Shown here: piece after piece, positions 11,946 through 22,329 of the stretch | How positions within the stretch are numbered: the first letter of the stretch is position 1 | How the letters are laid out: each line of letters opens with the position of its first letter | From: Apoderus coryli | Lineage: Eukaryota > Arthropoda > Insecta > Coleoptera > Attelabidae | Length of the DNA: 64,000 nucleotides | Reading direction: 5' to 3' | Assembly: GCA_911728435.2 (NCBI GenBank) | Contig: OU452200.1 | Coordinates: 27,419,715 to 27,483,714 of the forward strand | Translations under genes and position numbers: made by a program | The notes under the pieces: generated by a model | The model's database searches: none | What the model was told of the DNA's origin: nothing | The model's input: the letters and a program-made list of their open reading frames with translations, nothing else

Positions 11946-12329
11946 TTCGGAAATAGTTTCTCTGTGCTGTTTCTTATATAGTTTATGATACTCATATTAC
12001 ATACTCACCACTTTTATTTCAAAAACTTCATTTCCTCTTAGAATCGTCGATAAAATAGAGTATATACAAGTTTTATAGAGCTTAAGCTCTTGCTGATTTA
12101 TACTGTTTGATAAAACAGCACTGTGTTAGGATGTATCCAAGGCAATAATTTATTTACGCTATTTGTTAGTCTGTTAAAAGCTGGGACATCGGAAAAAGAA
12201 AAAATGAGGTATTGGAGCGGTATAATTTATAGTCAGTTTAACAAAAAAATATATTTTTTATTGTGTTTCTTTTAACTTAGATAAAAACAGTTCATAAACC
12301 TTGAGTTTTATTAGCAGTAGGTACCTATA

Positions 12330-13580
12330 TATACAGAATGTTCAGTAAATTCATAGCATACACCCGAGAACATAAAAAGGAAATAAAAGTAAATAACCCT
12401 ATTTTGTCATAAAAAAAAGTTCAAAAGTGGAGATATATAGAACCTCAAAGCCACATACATTTTTGGTTCTAACTTATGGGGATGCGCGGGTTCGAATAAA
12501 TTCATTCAAATTTAAAAGACCTATTTTGTATTGAATTCTCAGTATATTTCATGTACTATGTGGTATACTAAATTTAACAGTTATCGAGAAATTAACGACT
12601 GAATATAACAAAATCGGTAGTTTGTTCCTGACAATAAGCAAGACGATCCTTCTCGAAGACTTCTGTTAGCGTTTGTGGCTGCATTTGTTATATTTCGGCT
12701 ATAATTCTATTCTTCAAGTCTGTAACACTTTCCGTTTTATTGAAATATACTTTGGATTTCGGATAAAAATTTAATGGGGTTAGGTTTGGGGACAGTTAAA
12801 CTAGGTACTATGACGGTACACTTGCCTATGCGATGTAGTTATTGACTATATAGTCGTGGGTGCTGGCATCTGGCGGTCGAGGACCGTGGTTCGGATTCCA
12901 CGCTAAACTGTAGGTCCAAGAATTACAAAGATGGCTGTATTACCTAGAGTAGAGGTCAAAAAAAAAGAAAGGAAGGAAAAAAAAGGTACTATGTTATTTT
13001 GTAGTACGTCTAAATAAATATGGGAGTTAAGTGTTCCCCATCAATAAAATATGACCTACACATGAGGTATCTACAATTTCTATGATGGTTACCTTCTGGG
13101 AAATTGTGTATGACTTTCCATACTTCAATGTGAATTTTCTGATGTCCAATATCGACAATTTTGATTGTTTACCGACCCATTCAAATAAAATGTTGCCTCG
13201 TCTGAAAAAACTACTTTAATTAAAAATTGGGACCTGGTATTACTTCTGTTCATAAGTATTTGCGGGCGTAATCATCTGCCATAAGTTCCTCAACCAAATG
13301 TACCTTATATGGAGGCCATTTGTTCTTGTGTAAATATTTTACAACAGTAGACTTACATACTGACTGATCTGCAGCTACATGTCTAGTTTCTTTCTGAGGA
13401 TTTTCTTGTACATCAAGCAAAACATTTAACTGTGGCTTCTGGAACTGGAAGATAGCTAGTTTTGTAATTGTCGCACACATATCCAAATGCTCTATAGGTA
13501 CTTGTTTTTTTCTATTTTACTACCGATTGTGTAATATGTCTGTCCGGGTATACTTAGCATAAAACAATTCACACTCTTAA
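12330..13580 (-). pseudogene. Mariner-type transposase relic (related to the 40-kb element)
   Basis: On the minus strand, 13250-13486 matches the helix-turn-helix region (CKSTVVKYLHKNKWPPYKVH, LVEELMADD). 13100-13200 gives VVFSDEATFYLNGSVNNQNC, the first catalytic Asp block, close to the FSDECTFYLNG block of the intact element at 40 kb. 12640-12760 gives ESVTDLKNRIIAEI and MQPQTL, the C-terminal end. Stops, frameshifts and missing middle sections mark it as dead. One end (ACAGAATGTTCAGTAAATTC near 12341) looks like a TIR; the opposite end is not recognisable. A SINE is inserted within it. Confidence 0.8.
12813..12983 (+). repeat. tRNA-derived SINE, copy 2, with target-site duplication
   Basis: A 10-bp direct repeat AGGTACTATG flanks the element at 12803-12812 and 12984-12993. 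The T-arm-like CGTGGTTCGGATTCCACG and the TCCAAGAATTAC body match copy 1, and an A-rich tail (AAAAAAAAAGAAAGGAAGG) ends it. It lies inside the mariner relic, so it inserted later than that element. Confidence 0.88.
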
Positions 13581-14796
13581 GCTGCATTTTGTGCCATAGA
13601 GTTTTCGACATTCTGGTATTTGGACACAGAGATTTTAAGGTGGAGGAATAGCAATGTCATGAGAATCTTCTACTGCGTTGGGTATTTGTAAATTCTGTTT
13701 TTCGGTCTTAATAGTCTAAAAACTGCAAAAAGTAAATACTAATAAAGACGACAGACTTAACACTTTATTATTTAAGGTTAGGAAAGGGTCTGTTAGGTTA
13801 TTTTTGTGGTGATTTGTTTTATGATTCCAACTTTCGCTACTCGCTGACGTCACGTGATCGTCATCCACGAATACGGTGAATCCCAATTTAAATGCTATTG
13901 GAAAATTTATATTTTCTCTTATTAACGCAGTGGCTTCTATTACCAATCGTAAAAGCATATTTTTATGTACACAAATAATCAACGTTATTCGTTTCTTATC
14001 AAATATTCTAGTTTACAAATTTCTTAGGAGAAAAAAGCGGCTATCGAACAATCTAACATTTCTATAAGGGTGCGTTTTTCATATCAGCCTTGTATACATC
14101 CCATTTCAAAGATGTTTATGGAAGATAACAGCTGTGCAGTTCCTATAACCATTATCGTTTAAGAGAAATTATAGCATCTCTTATGGCTTTACTGAAACTT
14201 CTAGAGGAGTTCTTTCAAATTAAAACTCTTTTTCGTACGGAGTTGTGATTACTATATTAACAAAAAGGAGCTGTATAGGAGAGTTGTTAAGAGTAATGTG
14301 TACCGATATGGTATACTAGAAACTATAACGACTGACATTACTTTTACAATATTAACCTTATCGTGTTGTAAAGTGTATAGGTATGAAGGTAGGTAGGTTG
14401 AAAATGAGTGGATCTGCACCGGACCCTCAATTACGACCAGTGCGGGTCATACCTATTTATATTTCATCCAGCAGCTCAATCTTCTAAATGAAGTTGATTA
14501 TTTTGCCGGGTGAGATTTCTCTTAGACTGGCTGGTAGAAGCGTTACTTCTCCAAATATTGCGAATCTATATTATTTTATTGGTAAATCTATCTGTATCGC
14601 AGTACCTGCAAGCGCTTATTTAAGGAACAATTTTTTGTCAAAGAAGGACCAAAGCACATCCAGTGTATTTTTAATTAGGTGTAAGTAATAATGTAAGTAA
14701 TACTATGTACCTTACCTGCTAGGATCTGTGCGGTTCTGAAGGGTGGTGATTGTTCCAATATGTAAATACAAATTATTATTATTTTTAATTTTTCTA
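13581..14796. other. No recognised gene
   Basis: AT-rich. The open frame at 14488-14688 has no family resemblance that I can name. Confidence 0.45.
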
Positions 14797-15398
14797 AATT
14801 TATATTACGGTCCTGTTGCAAATTGACGATTAAATAATCATAGTCACTTAATTGCAACCCTATAGCGCCATCTTCTCACCCACGCGCAGTACTAATTTGT
14901 TAATTAATATAATATAAGAATTGTAATGTGCACGCCAAACACAATTTATGTAATTTAATTATTGTTAATAGTTGATTATTAAAAGTTATGTTCAAAAATT
15001 CAATGAGATTAATTACGGTCCTTTGAGTATTATTTGGTTGGTAACAGTGATAGTGCAGAAATATCTAATTATAAGCCGATATCAATTTTATGCAACTTCT
15101 CGAAGCTTTTTGAAATCATCCTTTGTGAGCGTTTCAACAGTTTGATCTTGGGTCAGATCTTCATTAATCAGCATGGCTTTATGAGGCATAGATCTACTCT
15201 GGTACTGGATGGACAGTCAGGTGGATGTAATATACACCAATTTTTCTAAAGCATACGACCGTTTTTGTCATTCTGTCTTACTTAGTTAGTTGTCGTGTTT
15301 TGGTTTCTCTGGGGACCCTGTCTGTTTTATGAAATCATATCTGTCTAACAGAAAGCAGTTTGTCTGCTGTAATGGCTTTAGCTCACATGAATTTACAG
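14797..15398 (+). repeat. 600-bp direct repeat, copy 1 (LTR-like block plus RT fragment)
   Basis: Nearly identical to 16535-17138; differences include a 2-bp deletion at about 15219 and scattered substitutions. The first 240 bases are non-coding and look like a BEL/Pao LTR (starts TGTTGCAAATTG; contains TTACGGTCCTTTGAG, resembling the conserved GGTCCTT box near BEL LTR ends). The rest is a non-LTR RT segment (SAEISNYKPISILCNFSKLF, INQHGF). The match stops at ATTTACAG, where BEL integrase sequence begins. Confidence 0.85.
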
Positions 15399-16529
15399 AC
15401 AGAAAAAATTGTGTGGCTTATTCAACAGGAATGTTTTTCAAGTGAAATTAAGATTTTAAAATCCCAAGTAGATCATGATCCTCAGGCAGTTTCAAGTAAT
15501 AGTTTGTTAAATCATTTGAATCTATTTTTAGATAATAAGGGAATAGTTAGAGTAAATGGTAGGTTAAGTAAACTTGACATAGATTATAATAAAAAATTTC
15601 CAATATTACTTCCTGCTAAAAATCATGTAGTCAGGCTGCTAATTAAATTGGAACATATTAAACTTGGTCACGCAGGTCCACAGGGAGTATTAGCGAATCT
15701 ACGATTAAAATTTTGGCCAATTCATGGCATGCGAGAAGTAAAGTCCGCTATTAAGGATTGTGTAATCTGTTTCAGATTTAGAGCGAAAACTTTAACACAA
15801 ATTATGGGTGCGCTTCCAGTAGATAGAGTTTCTGTTTCCCGCCCATTCTTAAAAATAGGTACAGATTTTGGGGGTCCAATTACTATCAAGCAATCTAGAA
15901 TAAGAGGTTCTGTAACTAGTAAAGCTTATATTGCATTATTTGTGTGCATGGTATCAAAGGCCATCCACATAGAATTAGTGAGTTAGCGAGGTTGCCCGTC
16001 TATTATTTACAGCGATAACGCAACAAATTTCACTGGCACAAATAATTTATTGAAGGATGTTTACAGGTTTTTTAAAAGCAACGACAATTTGGCAAAAATA
16101 AATGATTTTCTGATTAACCGAGAAGTTGAGTGGAAATTAATTCCACCACCCAGTCGACACTGGGGTGGGTTGTGGGAAGCAGGAATAAAATCCACAAAAT
16201 ACCATCTTCGGCGAATCGTAGGTAATTTGGTTTTAACTTTTGAGGAAATGACAACGGTATTAGCTCAGATCGAAGCAATACTAAATTCTAGGCCACTATG
16301 CCCTCTTTCGTCTGACCCGGCTGATTTAAGTTGTCTTACACTTTCACATTTTTTAATAGGAGACACACCTGAAAACAGATTGAATTTTCATCAACTGTGT
16401 TCAAAAATTAAACAAAACTTTTGGAAAAGGTGGTCAGTAGAGTACTTAACTCGACTACATCCTAGTAAAAATTTGGTAAAAGGTACAGTAGTTCTTTTAA
16501 AGGATGAAAACCTTCCACCTTTAAAATGA
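15399..16529 (+). pseudogene. BEL/Pao LTR retrotransposon integrase fragment
   Basis: The frame to 15986 carries the zinc-binding region HIKLGHAGPQGV followed by CVICFRFRA, then the first core Asp in KIGTDFGGPI. After a stop at SKAIHIELVS and a deletion of roughly 20 residues, the sequence resumes with GCPSIIYSDNATNF (second Asp) and PPSRHWGGLWEAGIKSTK (catalytic Glu). It then runs to NLVKGTVVLLKDENLPPLK, where BEL proteins normally continue. Both ends are truncated abruptly at the borders of the flanking 600-bp direct repeats. No gag, protease or RT of this element is present. Confidence 0.9.
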
Positions 16530-16534
16530 TCTTA

Positions 16535-17138
16535 TATTTATATTACGGTCCTGTTGCAAATTGACGATTAAATAATCATAGTCACTTAATTGCAACCCTA
16601 TAGCGCCATCTTCTCACCCACGCGCAGTACTAATTTGTTAATTAATATAATATAAGAATTGTAATGTGCACGCCAAACACAATTTATGTAATTTAATTAT
16701 TGTTAATAGTTGATTATTAAAAGTTATGTTCAAAAATTCAATGAGATTAATTACGGTCCTTTGAGTATTATTTGGTTGGTAACAGTGATAGTGCAGAAAT
16801 ATCTAATTATAAGCCGATATCAGTTTTATGCAACTTCTCGAAGCTTTTTGAAATCATCCTTTGTGAGCGTATCAACAGTTTGATCTTGGGTCAGATGTCC
16901 ATTAATCAGCATGGCTTTATGAGGCATAGATCTACTCTGGTACTGGATGGACAGAGTCAGGTGGATGTAATATACACCAATTTTTCTAAAGCATACGACC
17001 GTGTTTGTCATTCTGTCTTACTTAGTTAGTTGTCGTGTTTTGGTTTCTCTGGGGACCTTGTCTGTTTTATGAAATCATATCTGTCTAACAGAAAGCAGTT
17101 TGTCTGCTGTAATGGCTTTAGCTCACATGAATTTACAG
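16535..17138 (+). repeat. 600-bp direct repeat, copy 2
   Basis: Second copy of the LTR-like block plus RT fragment, about 1.74 kb downstream of copy 1. Here the RT sequence continues past ATTTACAG into a longer coding relic, so this copy preserves the original RT context. Confidence 0.85.
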
Positions 17139-17730
17139 TGACATCTGGTGTGCCTCAAGGGTCTAATCTTGGCCCCTTATTATTTCTCATATTTGTCAAT
17201 GATATTGTAAATGTTATAAATTGCAAAGATTTTTGTTCGCTGATGACTTGAAAATATATACAAGTGTCTGTAATTTGTCGGACTGTGGATTCGATTCAGG
17301 ACTGGTGTGTCCGAAATTACTTGCCGCTAAACATTTCGAAATGTAAAATTGTCACTTATACTCGACGATTATTATTCCGCATTTATCATTACACGATTGG
17401 GAAGTATCTCGTATTTATTCCATGAGAGATCTTGGAGTTTTATTCGATTGTCGATTAACGTTTGCTGATCATATAGCGAGTAAAGTTGCGGATGCAATGA
17501 AGTCCTATGGTTTTGTAGTCAGGAATTGTGCAGGTTTCACATATATTGGATGCGTGAAGGATCTATTCTTTTCGTTTGTGCGTTCCAAGTTGGAGTATTG
17601 TAGTTTGGTTAGGAATCCTTATTATGTCAGTCATGAGTCGTCTGTAGAGCGTGTACAGAGAAGATTTCTTAAATACCTAGCTTATAAATGTGATCACGTA
17701 TACCCTGCTAGAGGAAAATTTTTAGTTTGA
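16772..17730 (+). pseudogene. Non-LTR retrotransposon RT relic
   Basis: 16772-17029 gives SNYKPISVLCNFSKLF, INQHGFMRHRST and FSKAYDRVCH (RT motifs 1-3). 17030-17251 continues with KSYLSNRKQFVC and SGVPQGSNLGPLLFLIFVND (motif 4); the YADD region is broken at about 17235 (SLMT then stop). 17422-17730 gives MRDLGVLFDCRLTFADHI, SKLEYCSLV and ERVQRRFLKYLAYK, the post-RT thumb region. Stops separate the pieces, so it is inactive. The endonuclease domain and 3' end are absent; the reading frame ends next to a hammerhead-like motif. Confidence 0.85.
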
Positions 17731-17734
17731 TTAT

Positions 17735-17785
17735 GAAAAAGGAAACTGGTTTCGGCTCAACAAGCCATCATCAGTCTTACAATAA
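17735..17785 (-). ncRNA. Hammerhead-like motif, intact core
   Basis: On the minus strand CTGATGA (17774-17768) is followed by GGCT/AGCC as a 4-bp stem II around TGTTG, then GAAAC (17753-17749), a CA loop and GTT. All conserved core bases are present. Helix III is AC/GT and the cleavage triplet would be GUU, less favoured than GUC. Proximal stem I pairing is weak (two pairs then a mismatch), so activity is uncertain. It lies directly after the truncated RT relic. Confidence 0.55.
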
Positions 17786-19600
17786 AGATAAGAACGAACG
17801 CATAAGAGAAACAAAACGTAAAACGGGCAACATAAGTACATAAGTTCATAAGGTAAAAAAAACTTACCATTTTTACAAAATCATCTGTGTACAGATAAAA
17901 TATCAAATTATAAATAACATTACACGAAAAACAACTAACAAACATGAAACTATCCTGTGTGAGTAAATAAATAAATAAATTTCATATAACAATTCTATAT
18001 CGTAAAACATTTTCGTACTATTTGTGATGAGTTAATTCTCTCTATTAGATATTTTAGATGAAAATGTTCAAAATTGTTATCAATAATAGTATTTTTGTGT
18101 TGAGAACTTCAAATAAGAATAACAAATTGATATTAATTGCGATTTGGCTGCTGACTGGCAAGTCAATTTAGTCAGTTGAATCGACAAATATTTCTCTAAA
18201 TTGATTAATTACAATGTTAATATGCAACGTTAAATTTTGCATTTATACTTACGAATAATTGCTAAATATTAAATTAATAGATACATTCAATTCCAGAAAT
18301 ACATAATTCTGGAATGTTACAAGAATTATGTAGTCTCATAGGTACTCAACAATTTCTACATCAACGCACATTTAGGGCATGAAGCGATTTTAATATTTGT
18401 GGTCGAATAAGAACAAATATGCTTTTAGATACATTTATTCATGAGAAACTGCAAATTAATGACAAATGTGTTACAGATAAAATTAAGCATTAACTATTAT
18501 TATAGGTAATTTGAACATTTCGTTATATCTTTTTTAGGTTGTTCTCTGCATATTTGGACGCGAGTGCTTAGTTTCTGAAAATTTGATAATAATAAATTAA
18601 TTTATTGGCATAATTTGGATACAAAAAAAAAACAAAGTTAAATATACAATATTATTAAAAAATATATACAATCTTATTCAAACAAAGAATAATAAACGAG
18701 AATGCCAAAAGGTCCAAGCTCAGCAAAGCTGATTTTCAGAGGGGACCTAGTAACGCACATAAAAACAGTAGGTACCAAAAAATAAAATGATCGGTAGCCA
18801 ACAAACATAATTAAAAATTACAACTTTTTACATCAATAATTAAAGTATTCAACAACTTGGACATGCCGCTATTTTAAAATTAACTTTCCGATTTCAACCG
18901 CCAACGAACTCAAGCGAGACATTGACCTAGCCGATTTTTTAACCAAATTTTGTTGGTCAAAAAATGAGGTTGTAACAGATAAACTTAAAATCCTACTCCT
19001 GTCCTGTGCTTTATTTAAATACCCCTAAATAATATGTTGATTTTCCATAATACTAAAATATATTTTTATAAATATCCAATAGATGGCTCAGAGAGTGTTA
19101 AATGAGAAAGAGATTTTTTATTTAAATATTTTATGTAGGTATACCTACATTTCTAAAATCCTATTTATAATTTGTTGAATTCTTTAGTCCATGCACATTG
19201 TCCACTATTGTTGGCAAATTTCTTTAGTTATAATAATTATTAATTGGAACTGTAGAAAGCTTAGGGGCAGGTAAGATAATTATTTGAGGTATTTTGTTAT
19301 TGTTTATAGATTAATGTAAACTAAATGAGTTCAGTTTTTGTATGTGTTACAATAATTATAAATCAAAATAAAGAAGTTTTCCTCAGTAAAACATTATTCA
19401 ATCGCCCGAACACCATACCTAAAAGAGATTCTGTCACAAGGTCTAGAACGTGCTTCCAAATTTCGCTATATGTATATTATACAGATATAGATATATAAAC
19501 TTTTAAACTGAGGTCATTTTAAGGGTTTCATAAAGTGAAGGACTGCTCAAAAAAATGTTCCAAATTCCGATTGTGTCGATCTCCTGAATAGTAAGATTTT
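17786..19600. other. No recognised gene
   Basis: AT-rich, with ATAA-type simple repeats near 17965. The 18590-18760 section may be a LINE 3' untranslated region, but this cannot be supported. Confidence 0.45.
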
Positions 19601-19666
19601 TTTTGAAAATCTACTAATAATAATTATAAATTTAACCACTTCCCAAATACAATCAATTTACGACGA

Positions 19667-19975
19667 TCACAAGGCAATAGACTCAATGAGAGTAGCCTGC
19701 TCAGCAAACAATTTTTCGAAAAGATGACTCTTAAATTTTAAATTCGGGAAGTCGTAAAAATTAGGATCTACTTCATCGTACAGCCTGGTCAGATTATAAC
19801 TCAAGGACCTCCGAAACATGGTTGTTCTATGCTGCGAAATAGTAATAATGTGCTTGCGTCTGACGTTCACATTCTGAACATCAGTGCGGTAGGTATATGG
19901 CGGAGTTTTGGATAAAACAATTTTACTTCCTTCTCCTCTATTGAAAATACATAACAATATTATGCATTTTTGAAT
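19667..19975 (-). pseudogene. C-terminal fragment of a non-LTR retrotransposon ORF2
   Basis: The minus-strand frame reads HIIQKCIILLCIFNR, then PPYTYRTDVQNVNVRRK and TTMFRRSLSYNLTRLYDEVD, and stops after ESIAL. This is the usual C-terminal region of insect LINE ORF2 proteins, where a short basic block is followed by a SF-Y-LYN-type motif. It is cut off at about 19975, exactly where an opposite-strand LINE begins, so the plus-strand element probably inserted into or fused with it. Confidence 0.7.
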
Positions 19976-22325
19976 GATATGCAGAGTCAAGAATGGGAGT
20001 CAATTCTATACGAAAATGATATTAATAACAAAATCTTGTTGTTCAATTCGATTATTTTGGACTTGTTTAATAGGTATGCCCCTGTGCGTAAGATTAGAGT
20101 TACTAAACCTAAAGTGCCTTGGTTGACAGCAAACGTAAAGCAGCATATGCTTTTATGGGACAAGGCGCTACAAACTTTTAAACGTAGTGGTCTTGATGAG
20201 GATTGGAGGTCATACACGCAATTGCGGAATTTTACCTTATACATGGTCAGGCGTGAAAAAAGGAGATATCTCACTGAATTATCTAATACCAATAACCCTC
20301 GCAAGATTTGGTATGCTTTGAAGAAATTTAACATAGATCTGCTAAAACTACAAGTATTCCTGCCGATCTTGCCGACCCTGATAAAATTAATGAATATTTT
20401 TCTCAATATCTTCAGAATGGTGGTAACTGTGAAGAAAAAATTCATTTTTATTCGATTCCTCTGATGGTAAATTTAATTTTAAATTGACTACAGTAGAAGA
20501 GGTTCACAAACTTATTAATAACATTAGAACCAATGCGGTTGGTACTGACGGCATTACTGCGAAAATGTTGCAGTACTGTAGTCGTTTCATAGATAGGTAT
20601 ATTACACATTTAATTAACTGTTGTATAGAAATAAATTATTTTCCTGACTTATGGAAAACCTCACTTGGTATTCCTTTGCCGAAAAGTTCGTCACCTTCAT
20701 CCTATTCAGATATGAGAATAATTAGTATTCTTCCGGTTCTTTCAAAGATCTTAGAGAGAATATTATATAGTCAAATGTCGGCATATTTAAATGAAAGGGA
20801 ATTATTGCCCGATTGTCAAAGTGGTTTTAGAAAGGGGCGAAGCACATGTACTCCTCTTATTAACATAATCGATGATATTATAACTGCCAGTGACAGTGGT
20901 CAAGATTCAGCACTCATTCTCTTGGACTACTCTAAAGCGTTTGATACTTTAAACCATCGATTACTTTGTGCTAAATTAAATTATTATGGGTTTTCGCTTG
21001 AATCTGTCGGGTTTATTGGTTCCTTTTTATCCAATAGAATGCAGCAAATTTTTTCAAATAATAAACTCTCCAGTCATTGTAATATTCTCTCTGGCGTCCC
21101 ACAAGGTTCTATATTGGGACCCTTATTATTTTTAATGTACACCTCTGACATACTGAAGTCTTTTGTTGCTTGTAGGGTGCAGGCTTATGCCGACGATACC
21201 CAAATTTATCTCCCATTTAAATTTCATGAATTTCCTAATGCTAATCAAGTTGTAAATGCAGAGCTACATAATTTATACAAAATTTCTGAAAGTCATAATT
21301 TAACTTAAAATTGAATGCTAAGAAGTCGCATGTTATGTTTTTTGGTAACAAGAATCACATTTTGTATTTAAAACAGAACTTTAAAATAAAGATTAATGAA
21401 TCTGAGCTTCCCAGTGTCGATACGGCGAAGAATCTTGGAGTTCTTTTGGAGACTGATTTTAGATTTTTCTTTCATGTCAAGAAGCTTTTACAAAAATCTT
21501 ATCTATCACTTAAACTTCTATATTCTAATAGACACATTTTAAACAAAAGTTTGCGTAAGAGATTGTGTGAGTCACTCGTCCTTTCTCATTTCAATTATTG
21601 CGATTTTATTTATGGACCGTGTCTAGATTATTTTTATAAAAATCGCATTCAACTAGTTCAAAATACATGTTATAGATTTATAAATAATCTTAGGAAGTAC
21701 GATCATATATCCCATACTTATGTATGTCTAATGTGGCTGAAAATGGATAACCGTTGGCAATTTCATTTGGGTAATTTTCTATTCTTAAGTGCGGCAACGC
21801 CCCTGCATCTATAAAAAGTAGACTTAATTTTAGAACTTCAATTCATCAACTGAATATTAGATATCCCAATAAATTAACCCTACCTCGTCATCATACTGCC
21901 TTATATCGTAGATCTTTTACGTATAACGCCATCAGCTTATACAACTCATTGCCTGGTGATTTGACTGAGCTGAGTAGTTTTGGAGGTTTCAGGAGACTTT
22001 TTAAAGATTTTCTTATTAGAAGTCAGCAATAGTATAATTACCTGTCTGATCCACACATCTCTCCTTATACTTAATGATCATTGTAACTAAGGGTGTTGAG
22101 CGTGAATTGCCTGCTTGTTAATATTTTCTTTTTTATATTCTCTCTATGGTCTGGTTAAGTAGAATAGCCAAGTGAGCTAGACTTCGCCAGATTGTAGCTG
22201 CACACAAAGTTTTGAAATTTTATTGTTGTTATTGTTGTTAATGATACTTAAGTTTTCAGAATTCAATTGTATTTGTATATTTCTTGTTTCCTACTAATAA
22301 ACCCCATTTACTATTATTATTATAT
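19966..22325 (+). pseudogene. Nearly full-length RT half of a LINE ORF2 plus 3' UTR
   Basis: 19970-20464: linker between endonuclease and RT (RYAPVRKIRVTKPKVPWLT, YMVRREKRRYL, NPRKIWYALKKF). 20484-21308: RT domain with GIPLPKSSSPSSYSDMR, QSGFRKGRST, LLDYSKAFDTLNH, GVPQGSILGPLLFLMYTSD and the catalytic AYADDTQIY. 21311-21814: thumb region (KKSHVMFFGNK, AKNLGVLL, HFNYCDFIYGP). A frame shift near 21810 leads to the C terminus (HTALYRRSFTYNAISLYNSL) ending in TAG at 22030-22032. The 3' UTR runs to an ATT microsatellite at about 22308-22322. The endonuclease is missing and there are at least three frame breaks, so it is a 5'-truncated, dead copy of a Jockey/CR1-type LINE; the clade is a guess. Confidence 0.9.
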
Positions 22326-22329
22326 GTTA

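Noticed and set aside
19987..20445. 152-residue minus-strand open frame
   Set aside because: Antisense of the LINE linker region; no family motif of its own.
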